Origin: Dallia pectoralis
Taxonomy: Eukaryota > Chordata > Actinopteri > Esociformes > Umbridae
Reading direction: 5' to 3'
DNA: 64,000 nucleotides
Assembly (NCBI GenBank): GCA_029465975.1
Contig: CM055756.1
Coordinates: forward strand, 12,712,358 to 12,776,357
In this document: in pieces, positions 12,372 to 22,144 of the stretch
Layout: each line of letters begins with the position of its first letter
Numbering within the stretch: the stretch's first letter is position 1
Notes under the pieces: generated by a model
The model's input: only the letters and a program-made list of their open reading frames with translations
The model's database searches: none
Told to the model about the DNA's origin: nothing
Program-made: the position numbers and the translations under genes

Positions 12372-15300
12372 GGTGGTAAGTTTATGTGTATTAATCATGG
12401 AAACAGTGTTTGTGTGTGTGTGTGTAGGTGGTAAGTATATGTGTATTAATCATGGATACATATGTGTGTAGTGAACATGTTGTTTGTTGATGTGTTTATG
12501 GGTGTGTTTGCATATCTGTGGATTTCCAACCCGTGATGTGTAGTAGAGGCGAAGGATGGGGTTTCCTGAAAGATCAATGCTCTTGTGGCTGGTGGACCCC
12601 TTCATCATTGAACTGAGAAAAAAATAGGGGACAAGTGTTTGGAAAAACATGTCAGATTTGTTGGTCCATCACAACCAACTGTTGGAAAACATTAACGCTT
12701 TAAAGTGCATCAAACTAGCCTAGCACAGTAGCCTGGTCTGGCTGATGAGATGGCTACCCTTTAACCAAGACCAATTCCCAGGTGGTTTGTATAAAGCATA
12801 GGAGCCCCTCAGGGCTGTGTACTCAGTCCACACTTATACCCCCGTACATGCAAGCCACCACATTCCTGGGTAACTTTTCCAACAGCGACACGACCGCTTA
12901 CAGAGAGGTGGTGAGTGACTTAGCAATATGGTCGGCAACGTCTGCAAGATTATGGCAATAACCTTATTCACAATACACACTGATAGAGCTGAAGTGGAGA
13001 GAGTCTCAGATCACAATACACACTGATAGAGCTGAAGTAGAGAGTCTCAGATCACAATACACTGAAGTGGAGAGTTTTTTTGTATATGCACATGTATTTT
13101 GATGGCATTTATTCAAATTGCACAGCTGTCATTTCTCAGAATAAGGATAGACAGAGGACTTTCAGAAGTTATTCATTTCTGGACGTTCTCAACTTTTATT
13201 TTTATTTTTGTATTTTATCCCAAATGCAGTGATGCTCCAAATACTGAACTAGTCTAAACTAGTCTATTGTTTGTTTAATCCACACAACAGTTGTCAGTGG
13301 TGCTAACATAATCACAAAATGGTTTTCTAATCATTAGTTTAGCTATTAAAAAGATCAACTTGGATTAGCAAACACTACGTGCTATTGGAACACAGGATTG
13401 ATGGCTGCTGATAATCTGATGGGTCTCAGTACATCTATGTAGATATTCCATATGCAGTTTCTAGCTACAATAGATATTTGCAAGATTATGAATGTCTAGT
13501 CTACACTACTGATCAATATTATATTATTTTAATGGAGAGAAAATCTTTAAAAATTAGGACATTTATAATTGTCCCCAAACAAAGTGCAGAACGGATTGTG
13601 AAGAGATCAATAATGGAATCCAAATATGAATCACAGATGTAATGGCTACCGAAGGGTGCTTCAATTAACTATATTAACTTGGTGAATGTAAAGGACGGTC
13701 GCAACTCTATTTTTTACTGAATGGGGAAGTGCTCTATAATATTCTTTCCATTTTTAAACGAGCTGTAAAATCTTTAGGGAATTAACCAAATTGAATCCAT
13801 TAATAGATGTATTTTAATGAAACATAATGTGAAAACTTCCAAGGCACAGATGTGGTGGGAGGATCTGGCAGGAAGGTCAGGCTATAATTATGTTAATTTA
13901 TACAATAATGGGATGTTATGATATAATAATTCTATAGAATAACGGCATGTACATTTATACAATAATGGGATGTTATGATATAATAATTCTATAGTATAAC
14001 GGCATGTACATTTATACAATAATGGGATGTTATGATATAATAATTCTATAGAATAACGGCATGTACATTTATACAATAATGGGATGTTATGATATAATAA
14101 TTCTATAGTATAACGGCATGTACATTTATACAATAATGGGATGTTATGATATAATAATTCTATAGTATAACGGCATGTACATTTATACAATAATGGGATG
14201 TTATGATATAATAATTCTATAGAATAACGGCATGTACATTTATACAATAATGGGATGTTATGATATAATAATTCTATAGTATAACGGCATGTACATTTAT
14301 ACAATAATGGGATGTTATGATATAATAATTCTATAGAATAACGGCATGTACATTTATACAATAATGGGATGTTATGATAAAATAATTCTATAGAATAACG
14401 GCATGTACATTTATACAATAATGGGATGTTACGCAAAGTTACGCATCAATGTGGTGTGAAGGTACGCTTCAATGTGGTGTGAAGGTACGCTTCAATGTGG
14501 TGTGAAGGTACGCTTCAATGTGGTGTGAAGGTACGTACCTGTGAAGGTGCAGCCAGTGGCTGGAGATATCCAGACACATGCTGATCTGGAAGAGGAAGGT
14601 GTAGGAGGGGTAGAGCAAAGAAAGGTTGACCAGGAGGCACATGGTGGCACAGCGATCAGTCAGCATGTCCAGCATGGCACCAAACTTAGTGCCTACAGAA
14701 CAAACATGTAGAAATACACAATCACTCTATTCCTGAATCACCACAGAGCAGCATCACACGATACCATCTAGAGCAGCATCACACGATACCATCTAGAGCA
14801 GCATCACACGATACCATCTAGAGCAGCATCACACGATACCATCTAGAGCAGCATCACACGATACCATCTAGAGCAGCATCACACGATACCATCTAGAGCA
14901 GCATCACACGATACCATCTAGAGCAGCATCACACGATACCATCTAGAGCAGCATCAAACGATACCATCTAGAGCAGCATCACACGATATTATTTAGAGGG
15001 TCAGGGAGATGCCAGTGCATACAAGGTTATTCTGACTCTTATAGGGTGACAGTGGTACCTTGGTTCAGGGCACGGGCAGCGTGTCCATCGAAAGCATCCA
15101 GGAGGGCACTGAGCAGGTAGCAGAACACAGCGGGCACTGGGCAGCATGACATCAGGTAAAAAGCCAGCAGAGCCAACACAATGCGGGCATAGCCTTTACA
15201 AGAGAGGAGGGAAGGAGAAAAGACAATTGTTGAAAAAGTGGTTGGATGAAAATATTTGACTGTTGGACAACAGTTGTTAAGAAAACAGGAAAAACAGATT

Positions 15301-16350
15301 TGAGAAACAGGCTTAGCTAGACCAGCGGCTGTAATGGCTACTGTTTATAGTATTTGAGAAAAATGTGTCCAAGCATTAATACCAATTCACATAATAATCA
15401 AGAATTTCTGGAAGTTGGAAGTTAGTGACACACATTCACTTCCTAAACAAGGCATGGGCTAAAAGAAGCAACCAATCAAAAGCCTCTCATACTGACATGA
15501 TGTAGATGTGGATACAGTCATCCTTCATTGGATCGATCAGTCTTAAAATGTAATAATATCCGAAATACGTATAAAATACATTGATCTACCTTGAGTTACA
15601 GATGGAGTGGGAGGGGTCAAAGGACACCAACTTGACAAAACACCAACAAAATTAAAAACACATTTTGTAAAAGTATGCCAGGCATTTATTCAATTAATCA
15701 GACGTTGTTAGATGTGTATGAAAATCTATTTGTAAATATAAGTTATTAAACTGCAAATGACGGTCAACGAATGTCTGTCGAATGTGAAATCAATTATCCC
15801 TCAGTGATTAATGTGTGATGACATGAGGCTGATATTAACTTAACTAATCAATTATCCCTCAGTGATTAATATATTGAGGCTGATATTAGCGTAACCATGA
15901 ATCATGAATGTGGTAGATACATTTAACGCCATAACAATTCAGTTTTTATAATTTTTATCATAACAAAATGAGCACCTGTCAAACGTAACATATTGCTTAT
16001 CGGCAACAAGTAAATGTTCCATTCGCCCAACTAACAGAGAGCTACAACATCCTGAATAGCTAGTAAGCTAGCTTTAACATTGGAATGAATGCAACATGCT
16101 AACAGAGAGCTACATCCTCCTGGTTAGCTAGCTTTATCATTGGAATGAATGCAACATGCTAACAGAGAGCTACATCCTCCTGGTTAGCTAGCTTTATCAT
16201 TGGAATGAATGCAACATGCTAACAGAGAGCTACATCCTCCTGGTTAGCTAGTTAGCTAGCTTTATCATTGGAATGAATGCAACATGCTATTGCTAACAGA
16301 AACTCACCGATCAAATTCGGAACGAAAAGGAAGATGTTTTCCTCAGCCAT
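11279..16350 (-). CDS. cdipt: CDP-diacylglycerol-inositol 3-phosphatidyltransferase (PI synthase)
   Basis: Integral ER-membrane enzyme that joins CDP-diacylglycerol and myo-inositol to give phosphatidylinositol and CMP. Six exons on the - strand: 16350-16308, 15193-15059, 14692-14539, 12612-12531, 12262-12181, 11424-11279. All junctions are GT-AG, giving 642 nt (213 codons plus TGA), the same length as the human protein. The N-terminus reads MAEENIFLFVPNLIG. The CDP-alcohol phosphatidyltransferase signature is intact: D47, D50, G51, A54, R55, G64, D68 and D72 (DAFDGHAAR, then FGAMLDMLTD). Later segments DLSGNPILRLYYTS and GNELFFCLLYVFYY also match the family. The C-terminus ends in a charged RERERARAE tail. 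Start chosen at the only ATG giving the conserved N-terminus. Confidence 0.97.
11935..12141 (+). repeat. 36-bp minisatellite in cdipt intron 5
   Basis: Nearly six copies of a 36-bp unit (CTCTGAGTACATCGTTACAT, CCATAATAGATACCAT). It starts about 40 nt downstream of the cdipt exon 5 donor. Confidence 0.9.
12288..12470 (+). repeat. (GT)n tracts within a threefold longer repeat
   Basis: Three GT microsatellites, each followed by a shared block AGGTGGTAAGTATATGTGTA and ATTAATCATGG. In cdipt intron 4. Confidence 0.85.
12735..12990 (+). mobile_element. LINE reverse-transcriptase scrap
   Basis: One frame reads GAPQGCVLSP at 12801-12830, the conserved RT motif of CR1/L2/Rex1-type fish LINEs, followed by a degraded LYTYDC-like segment. 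No long open frame remains. A decayed fragment inside a cdipt intron. Confidence 0.6.
13893..14430 (+). repeat. 57-bp AT-rich minisatellite in cdipt intron 3
   Basis: About 9.4 copies of a 57-bp unit with ATAATTCTATAGAATAACGG and CATGTACATTTATACAATAA. Two variants (ATAGAATAA and ATAGTATAA) alternate irregularly. Confidence 0.95.
14437..14537 (+). repeat. 23-bp minisatellite abutting the cdipt exon 3 donor
   Basis: About four copies of a 23-bp unit (GGTACGCTTCAATGTGGTGT). On the gene strand the array starts at the donor region (CACAG then GTACGTACC), and the unit's TACCTTCACAC resembles the exon end CACCTTCACAG. Confidence 0.85.
14742..15000 (+). repeat. 25-bp minisatellite in cdipt intron 2
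   Basis: About ten copies of a 25-bp unit (AGCAGCATCACACGATACCA then TCTAG), highly uniform. About 60 nt from the exon 2 donor. Confidence 0.95.
16040..16290 (+). repeat. 60-bp minisatellite in cdipt intron 1
   Basis: About four copies of a 60-bp unit (AACATGCTAACAGAGAGCTA, CATCCTCCTGGTTAGCTAGC, TTTATCATTGGAATGAATGC). It begins roughly 15-20 nt after the exon 1 donor on the gene strand. Confidence 0.9.
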
Positions 16351-17500
16351 TGAACCGGTCGTTAATGTGTTTCGAATACAAAGTGCGGTTTTCACTTTGA
16401 CAAACTATTAGGTGCTTCGTCTACTCGGCTAGTGAGCTCCAGCCATGCCGACTGCCGGTATCGAGTTGTTCAAACGATTATTTTGACAGACGAGTATTCA
16501 CTACCGTTCTGCTAGCAGCAGGATTATTACGATGGCAGCAATAATAATAATCCAAAATAAAAGTCGTTATTGAACTGCAAGGTAATCTGTGCAATTAATA
16601 GTAGATGATGATGAACTGAGACAAAGACAGGTTTTAGTTTTTAAATGTTAAAAAACAAATACATACATATACGTAAATAATATTATTTAATACGAAAATT
16701 AAAACAGACAAAAAAATTCATGAAAACTAGCATAACATTAAACAGACATTACCAGTACACATCTGCAGTGAATGTGTGTCAAGTGTTCTTGTAAAAGAGT
16801 AACATATTCACCATTTCAACCTTCTTGTCTGCCCGTCTATCAGTTTGCATTGATTTGTAATCTCCTTATCCCAGCTTTAAACACTCACAGTACTTTCCTT
16901 TCCACCCTAAAACACCCTGTACTAGCTAGTACTATACCTAGTACTATACCGGTCTTGTTCAGAAAGATGAGAATGTTTAAAGGCAGTTGCACTGCGTTGT
17001 TTTTTTTGTTTTTTAATTGGACTTTTATTGATCCAGGTAGGCCAATTGAAAACAATTTCTCATTTGGAACAGGGAGTGGTTAGAAGTCTGCTTGAATATA
17101 GGCCACGCCCACTTTCAGAACCACCTTTTCTGTTTGTTGGGGGTTACTTCTTTTACTAGTGTAGCACGCTATTGTGAATATAGACTTGCAGACCATTTGC
17201 CGCTTGTTTTACCTCAGATTAATAACTTACCTCATTCTGTGTTTTGTTGATACAAGGCAGACTTCCTGCCCCATCAGACGTATCTACAGTCTGGTTACAA
17301 TGTCTGGTGGCACCCTACAATATGTGCAGCCTGCTCACGAGAACAAAGTTATTTCTGCTGCTCACATGAAGTCATGAAAAACCTACAATGTCAACAAAAT
17401 AGTAAGCATTTGGTTTGACGTTGTTTGGAACTTGGAACTAGGTGAATTTCACATACATTGGTAATATCTCTTTACACTCAATAACCAAGTAAAAATAAAT
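16351..17500. other. cdipt upstream region; no other gene seen
   Basis: The sequence 5' of the cdipt start (16350) should hold its leader and promoter. I see no TATA box in the expected place and cannot fix a start site. The rest to 17.5 kb is AT-rich single-copy DNA without recognisable exons. Confidence 0.5.
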
Positions 17501-17520
17501 GAAAACGGCACAATTAAATA

Positions 17521-17526
17521 TTTATT
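17521..17526 (-). terminator. candidate poly(A) signal for taok2
   Basis: AATAAA on the - strand, about 3.7 kb after the taok2 stop codon and before the cdipt promoter. Placement is plausible for a long 3' UTR, but other A/T-rich hexamers exist in the same region, so this is only a candidate. Confidence 0.3.
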
Positions 17527-19560
17527 TCCTTTTTTTATTTTTTCAAAACCATTGTTTCTGTACAACAAATTCTGTAACACTCCTCCACTCTGCAATGGAC
17601 CTAAACATAACTTGGCCTCTGAAACGTACAAAAGTAATCCATCTCTCCTCTTTCAATAAGATGCACACTCTCACATACAAACACACTCATTCATTCATGT
17701 CGCACTGCACCAACTATCCAAGCTGAATCTCAATAGTCTCAGGCAATAGTCTCAAGAGTTTCCTCATATGTTCCATTATTTTACAAGGTGTAAGACAGGA
17801 AAGTCTGAAGTGAATTTGTATCCTTCTCCACCCAAATATGTGCTGCATTTTTCACATGCCAGTGAACTTTAAACTATTGAGACTCATCCTTCTAACAAAG
17901 CATACATCTGAGAACCATTCATCAAACAAAATGTTATGTAACTTTTAACACAGGCTCTTTACTTAATAATGCATTTCACCTGTTTCTAAAATGACATTTA
18001 TGGACATGAACCGTAAACCTTTCTATGGTCATAACAGCCAGTAATCGACCTGCCTTCTACGGTCATAACAGCCAGTAATCAACCCGCTTTCTACGGTCAT
18101 AACAGCTAGTAATAGCTTTGGATATGCCCCCCTCCTTTAAACATTTTGTTTGACAGAATTAATATTGCTCAAGACATGCAAGATGCAATACTCCTCTTCC
18201 TCTTTTCCATGTATTTTGTCCCTACATCCAAAACAACAACATCATGTTTCATACTGTTTCATACTGTAAACTGAAGTAAACAACCCGCTAGTGTCTTAAG
18301 GTAACTTATTAATTATGCACCAGAGTTTACCACCCCACCAGGAAGTGGGGTTTGTAGCCCACAGTTGCCAATTGGCCCACATGGAAAAGTCTATGTAATC
18401 AATATGGAAATATCATCAAGGAAAAACATAGGAAATATATTCATACCGGCTATTCAATCATTCTGGGCTGTATATAACAATGAACTGATATTAATAGGTT
18501 GGTGAAGATATTTTCAGGTGGGTTGTCGCACAAGTACTTTAGAGGATAAGTAGTATTAGTAGCAGTAGTAGTAGTAGCAGTAGTAGTAATGCAGTAATGG
18601 TAGAAGTAGTAGTAGTTGTACAATCAAAATCTCGTCTGGTCAGTGTCGACACAAACCAGAGGAGTTGCGAGGTACTACACGGTCTCTGGAATAGAGAGGC
18701 TGACTTTAGGACACGCTTTATAATTCCATATATTTAAACATACATCGTCCACTATTAACAGTGGCTCTACACCTTGATAAACATTAGGGTTGATGCACTG
18801 CCCAGCAGACACTGGTCCTGAGACCAATAAGGAATGATAGCGGAAAAATGGGCACTTTTTGCCTCGTATTAAAAAGAAAATATTTTTTTGTCTTTTATAA
18901 CGCTTCATCACAGTCACCTGTTACCTCCACCTAGTGGTTAAAAATTGTCAGTTAAAAGAAAAAATAAAACTTTAAAAATACAAATATTAGTGTGAATAAC
19001 ATAAATATTACAACTGCTGTAGTAGGAATAAAAAATTATTACAACATTTTACCTCAAAACTATTTCCAATATCGTTAACTATTCCTGTGTCCAAATTGTT
19101 CTCATTATTACTCACTGTTCAAAGTTAGTGCTTTTATGTACACATTTAAGTACAAAGTAGAACAAAAGTGTTGAACAAAAGTGTTGAACAAAAGTGTTGA
19201 ACAGTGAACAATCTTCCATTTTGCTGTCAAATATCTGACATGTTTAATATTCTTCTATGTATTTCTATAAACAAGTATGTGCGTGTATGAATACAAATGC
19301 TTTCTGTACATAACGTTCATGCAACTGAAATATCTGCTTTCTGCACATGTACATCATATCTACACACACAGGATGGCACAGCTAGAAGACTGCAGCACCC
19401 AGAACTGGGTTACAGGGGGAAACACTATGACATCTATTATCCAGAATGTCAGCAGGGAAATAAGGTCCGGCTCACTCAAAAGATCTCCATGGCAGCATCC
19501 CTTTAAAACAGTTTAAAGGGCAGTGGCAGAGTTGTCTTGGGTCAGTGGAGCTACTGGATG
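17527..19560. other. presumed taok2 3' UTR or intergenic, no gene seen
   Basis: Single-copy AT-rich sequence downstream of taok2 on the gene strand. It holds a short AGT-rich microsatellite (about 18533-18620) and three to four copies of GTGTTGAACAAAA near 19165-19205. No coding exon recognised. Confidence 0.5.
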
Positions 19561-19566
19561 GCTGGA

Positions 19567-19928
19567 TATCATATAGTCCTACTACTCGGTTGGTACTCAT
19601 ATCATATAGTCCTACTACTCTGTTGGTACTCATATCATATAGTCCTACTACTCTGTTGGTACTCATATCATATAGTCCTACTACTCTGTTGGTACTCATA
19701 TCATATAGTCCTACTACTCTGTTGGTACTCATATCATATAGTCCTACTACTCTGTTGGTACTCATATCATATAGTCCTACTACTCTGTTGGTACTCATAT
19801 CATATAGTCCTACTACTCTGTTGGTACTCATATCATATAGTCCTACTATGTTGGTACTCATATCATATAGTCCTACTACTCTGTTGGTACTCATATCATA
19901 TAGTCCTACTATGTTGGTACTCATACAC
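19567..19928 (+). repeat. 33-bp minisatellite
   Basis: About 11 copies of a 33-bp unit (CATATAGTCCTACTACTCTG then TTGGTACTCATAT); two copies lack three or so nucleotides. In the presumed taok2 3' UTR. Open on both strands because of its period; not coding. Confidence 0.95.
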
Positions 19929-20225
19929 CTCTTGTCTTATGTTCCCACATTATGTACATAATCATCGTAATCTGGACCTACATCCAGTTATGTTAGTGTG
20001 ATGTCAGCAGAGAAACTTACTACTAACAGTAAAAAGTATCCATAAAAAAACCACCTCCCATCTGTATGCATCAGCTTGTGATGACGTAATACTCTACTGT
20101 GTCTGTCGGCTCTAGCCAGAGCAATGTCCTCTACCCTGAACTGAACTCTGACCTTCAAGTAAAAACAACACCCCAGAAGTTACAAGAGAGATGAGCTCAT
20201 CCCAAATAAAACAAAAGATCCCCTG

Positions 20226-20418
20226 TGAATATCTGTTTTGGCTCCACCAATAAGGAGTGAAGATCTGTTTTGGCTCCACCAATAAGGAGTGAAGATCTGT
20301 TTTGGCTCCACCAATAAGGAGTGAATATCTGTTTTGGCGCCACCAATAAGGAGTGAATATCTGTTTTGGCTCCACCAATAAGGAGTGAAGATCTGTTTTG
20401 GCTCCACCAATAAGGGTG
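20226..20418 (+). repeat. 32-bp minisatellite
   Basis: Six copies of a 32-bp unit (GATCTGTTTTGGCTCCACCA, ATAAGGAGTGA). In the presumed taok2 3' UTR. Confidence 0.93.
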
Positions 20419-20573
20419 AAAGAGCAGATCATTCCCCTGGTTATCTATAGAAAGAGGATATTCAGACACCCCCTCCATATCGGTATAAGTTGTGGCAAAT
20501 CTCACACACCATAATTAAGGCTTAGTTCTTCTAGAAGACGCCTCTGAAGGGAGTTGGTTTGTTCTCTTGGCTC

Positions 20574-21273
20574 CATTTATGAGTAGGAGATGTGTGTCAT
20601 GTGACTGAGACTTTATGAGTAGGAGATGTGTGTCATGTGACTGAGCCTTTTTGAGTAGGAGATGTGTGTCATGTGACTGAGCCTTTATTAGTAGGAGATG
20701 TGTGTCATGTGACTAAGCCTTTATGAGTAGGAGATGTGTCATGTGACTGAGCCTTTATGAGTAGGAGATGTGTCATGTGACTGAGCCTTTATGAGTAGGA
20801 GATGTGTGTCATGTGACTGAGCCTTTATGAGTAGGAGATGTGTGTCATGTGACTGAGCCTTTATGAGTAGGAGATGTGTGTCATGTGACTGAGCCTTTAT
20901 GAGTAGGAGATGTGTGTCATGTGACTAAGCCTTTATGAGTAGGAGATGTGTCATGTGACTGAGCCTTTATGAGTAGGAGATGTGTGTCATGTGACTGAGC
21001 CTTTATGAGTAGGAGATGTGTGTCATGTGACTAAGCCTTTATGAGTAGGAGATGTGTCATGTGACTGAGCCTTTATGAGTAGGAGATGTGTGTCATGTGA
21101 CTGAGCCTTTATGAGTAGGAGATGTGTCATGTGACTGAGCCTTTATGAGTAGGAGATGTGTGTCATGTGACTGAGCCTTTATGAGTAGGAGATGTGTGTC
21201 ATGTGACTGAGCCTTTATGAGTAGGAGATGTGTGTCATGTGACTGAGCCTTTATGAGTAGGAGATGTGTGATC
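20574..21273 (-). repeat. 34-36-bp minisatellite copying the taok2 C-terminus and stop codon
   Basis: About 20 copies of a 36-bp unit, some with a 2-bp deletion (34 bp). On the gene strand every unit reads CACACATCTCCTACTCATAA, which is the end of the taok2 coding sequence (codons for HISYS and TAA), followed by AGGCTCAGTCACATG. The first copy is the genuine end of the gene at 21251. Confidence 0.95.
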
Positions 21274-22144
21274 CGTTGGAGATGTGTGATGTAACTGAGG
21301 TACTCCTGCTAAGCCCCCCCTCTCCTCCCCCCAGCCCGCCAGAGGCTGTCCTCCTGAGTGGCTGGGGGCTGTTCCTCAGAGCCATTAAACTGGGACCCCG
21401 GGCCACCAGGCCACTGTAGCCCCCCCCCTGGGAGGAGGAGGAAGAGGAGGAAGATGGCGGTGAAGAGGAGTAGAGTGAGATGGGTGGTGGGGGAGGTGGT
21501 GGTGGCAAAAGGGCCAGTGACTGGGCGGAGGCATGGGCAGAGAGATGCTGATGATGTGCACTGTTACCATGGTGATGGTGGTGTCCCCCTCCCCCACCAC
21601 CTCCCCAATCTCTCTCCCTCTCTCGGTCCTCCCGCTCCCGGCTTTCTCGGTACAGGTGCGGAGTGCTCTGGTGGTGGCTGTGGTACTGCTGTGGGAGGTA
21701 GTGCTGCTGCTGCTGGTGATGATGATGATGGTGAGAGGATGAGGAAGACGTGTTGGAGGTGTGGGTCCGGCCGCTCATGTTCATGTCGCTGTCTCTCCCC
21801 AGGCCGTGTGACGATGTGACCGACTCGGCACGTCCAAACCCGCCCACGCCGCTGTTCTGGCCGCGCCACGAGGGGGTTGCCATGGAGTTCTGCACGCCGT
21901 GGCTCCAGTGGCTTCCAGAGCGAGGGACAGGGCGTGAGGGCCAACCTCCAGGGCCGGGGGACGGGCTGGGGTTAGGGTAGCCCTGGTTAAAAGCCTCAGC
22001 TGGGATACCTGTCAGAGCCATGTTACTGAAACCCAGACGCATGCTCTCTGTGTCAAACGCCTCAATCTCTCTGGCCTGACGCTCCAGTAGGGTACGGATA
22101 CGCTCAGATCGCTCATTCTGCATAGAGAGCATCTCCTCCTCAAT
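21251..22144 (-). CDS. taok2: taok2 terminal exon with low-complexity tail
   Basis: 297 codons plus TAA. It opens with IEEEMLSMQNERSERIRTLL, the end of the conserved coiled coil. The unstructured tail contains homopolymer tracts: serines followed by six histidines and four glutamines (near 21720), a GGGGGGG-HHHHH tract (about 21580), eight prolines and a run of about twelve serines (21440-21500). The tail closes with LSRSTSVTSHISNGSHISYS. The codons for SHIS occur twice within 20 nt and look like the seed of the array that follows. Confidence 0.9.
   Translation of the reverse strand: MEEEMLSMQNERSERIRTLLERQAREIEAFDTESMRLGFSNMALTGIPAEAFNQGYPNPSPSPGPGGWPSRPVPRSGSHWSHGVQNSMATPSWRGQNSGVGGFGRAESVTSSHGLGRDSDMNMSGRTHTSNTSSSSSHHHHHHQQQQHYLPQQYHSHHQSTPHLYRESREREDRERERDWGGGGGGGHHHHHGNSAHHQHLSAHASAQSLALLPPPPPPPPISLYSSSPPSSSSSSSSQGGGYSGLVARGPSLMALRNSPQPLRRTASGGLGGGEGGLSRSTSVTSHISNGSHISYS

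Noticed and set aside
21358..21980. + strand open frames opposite the taok2 tail
   Set aside because: Antisense shadows of a GC-rich coding exon.
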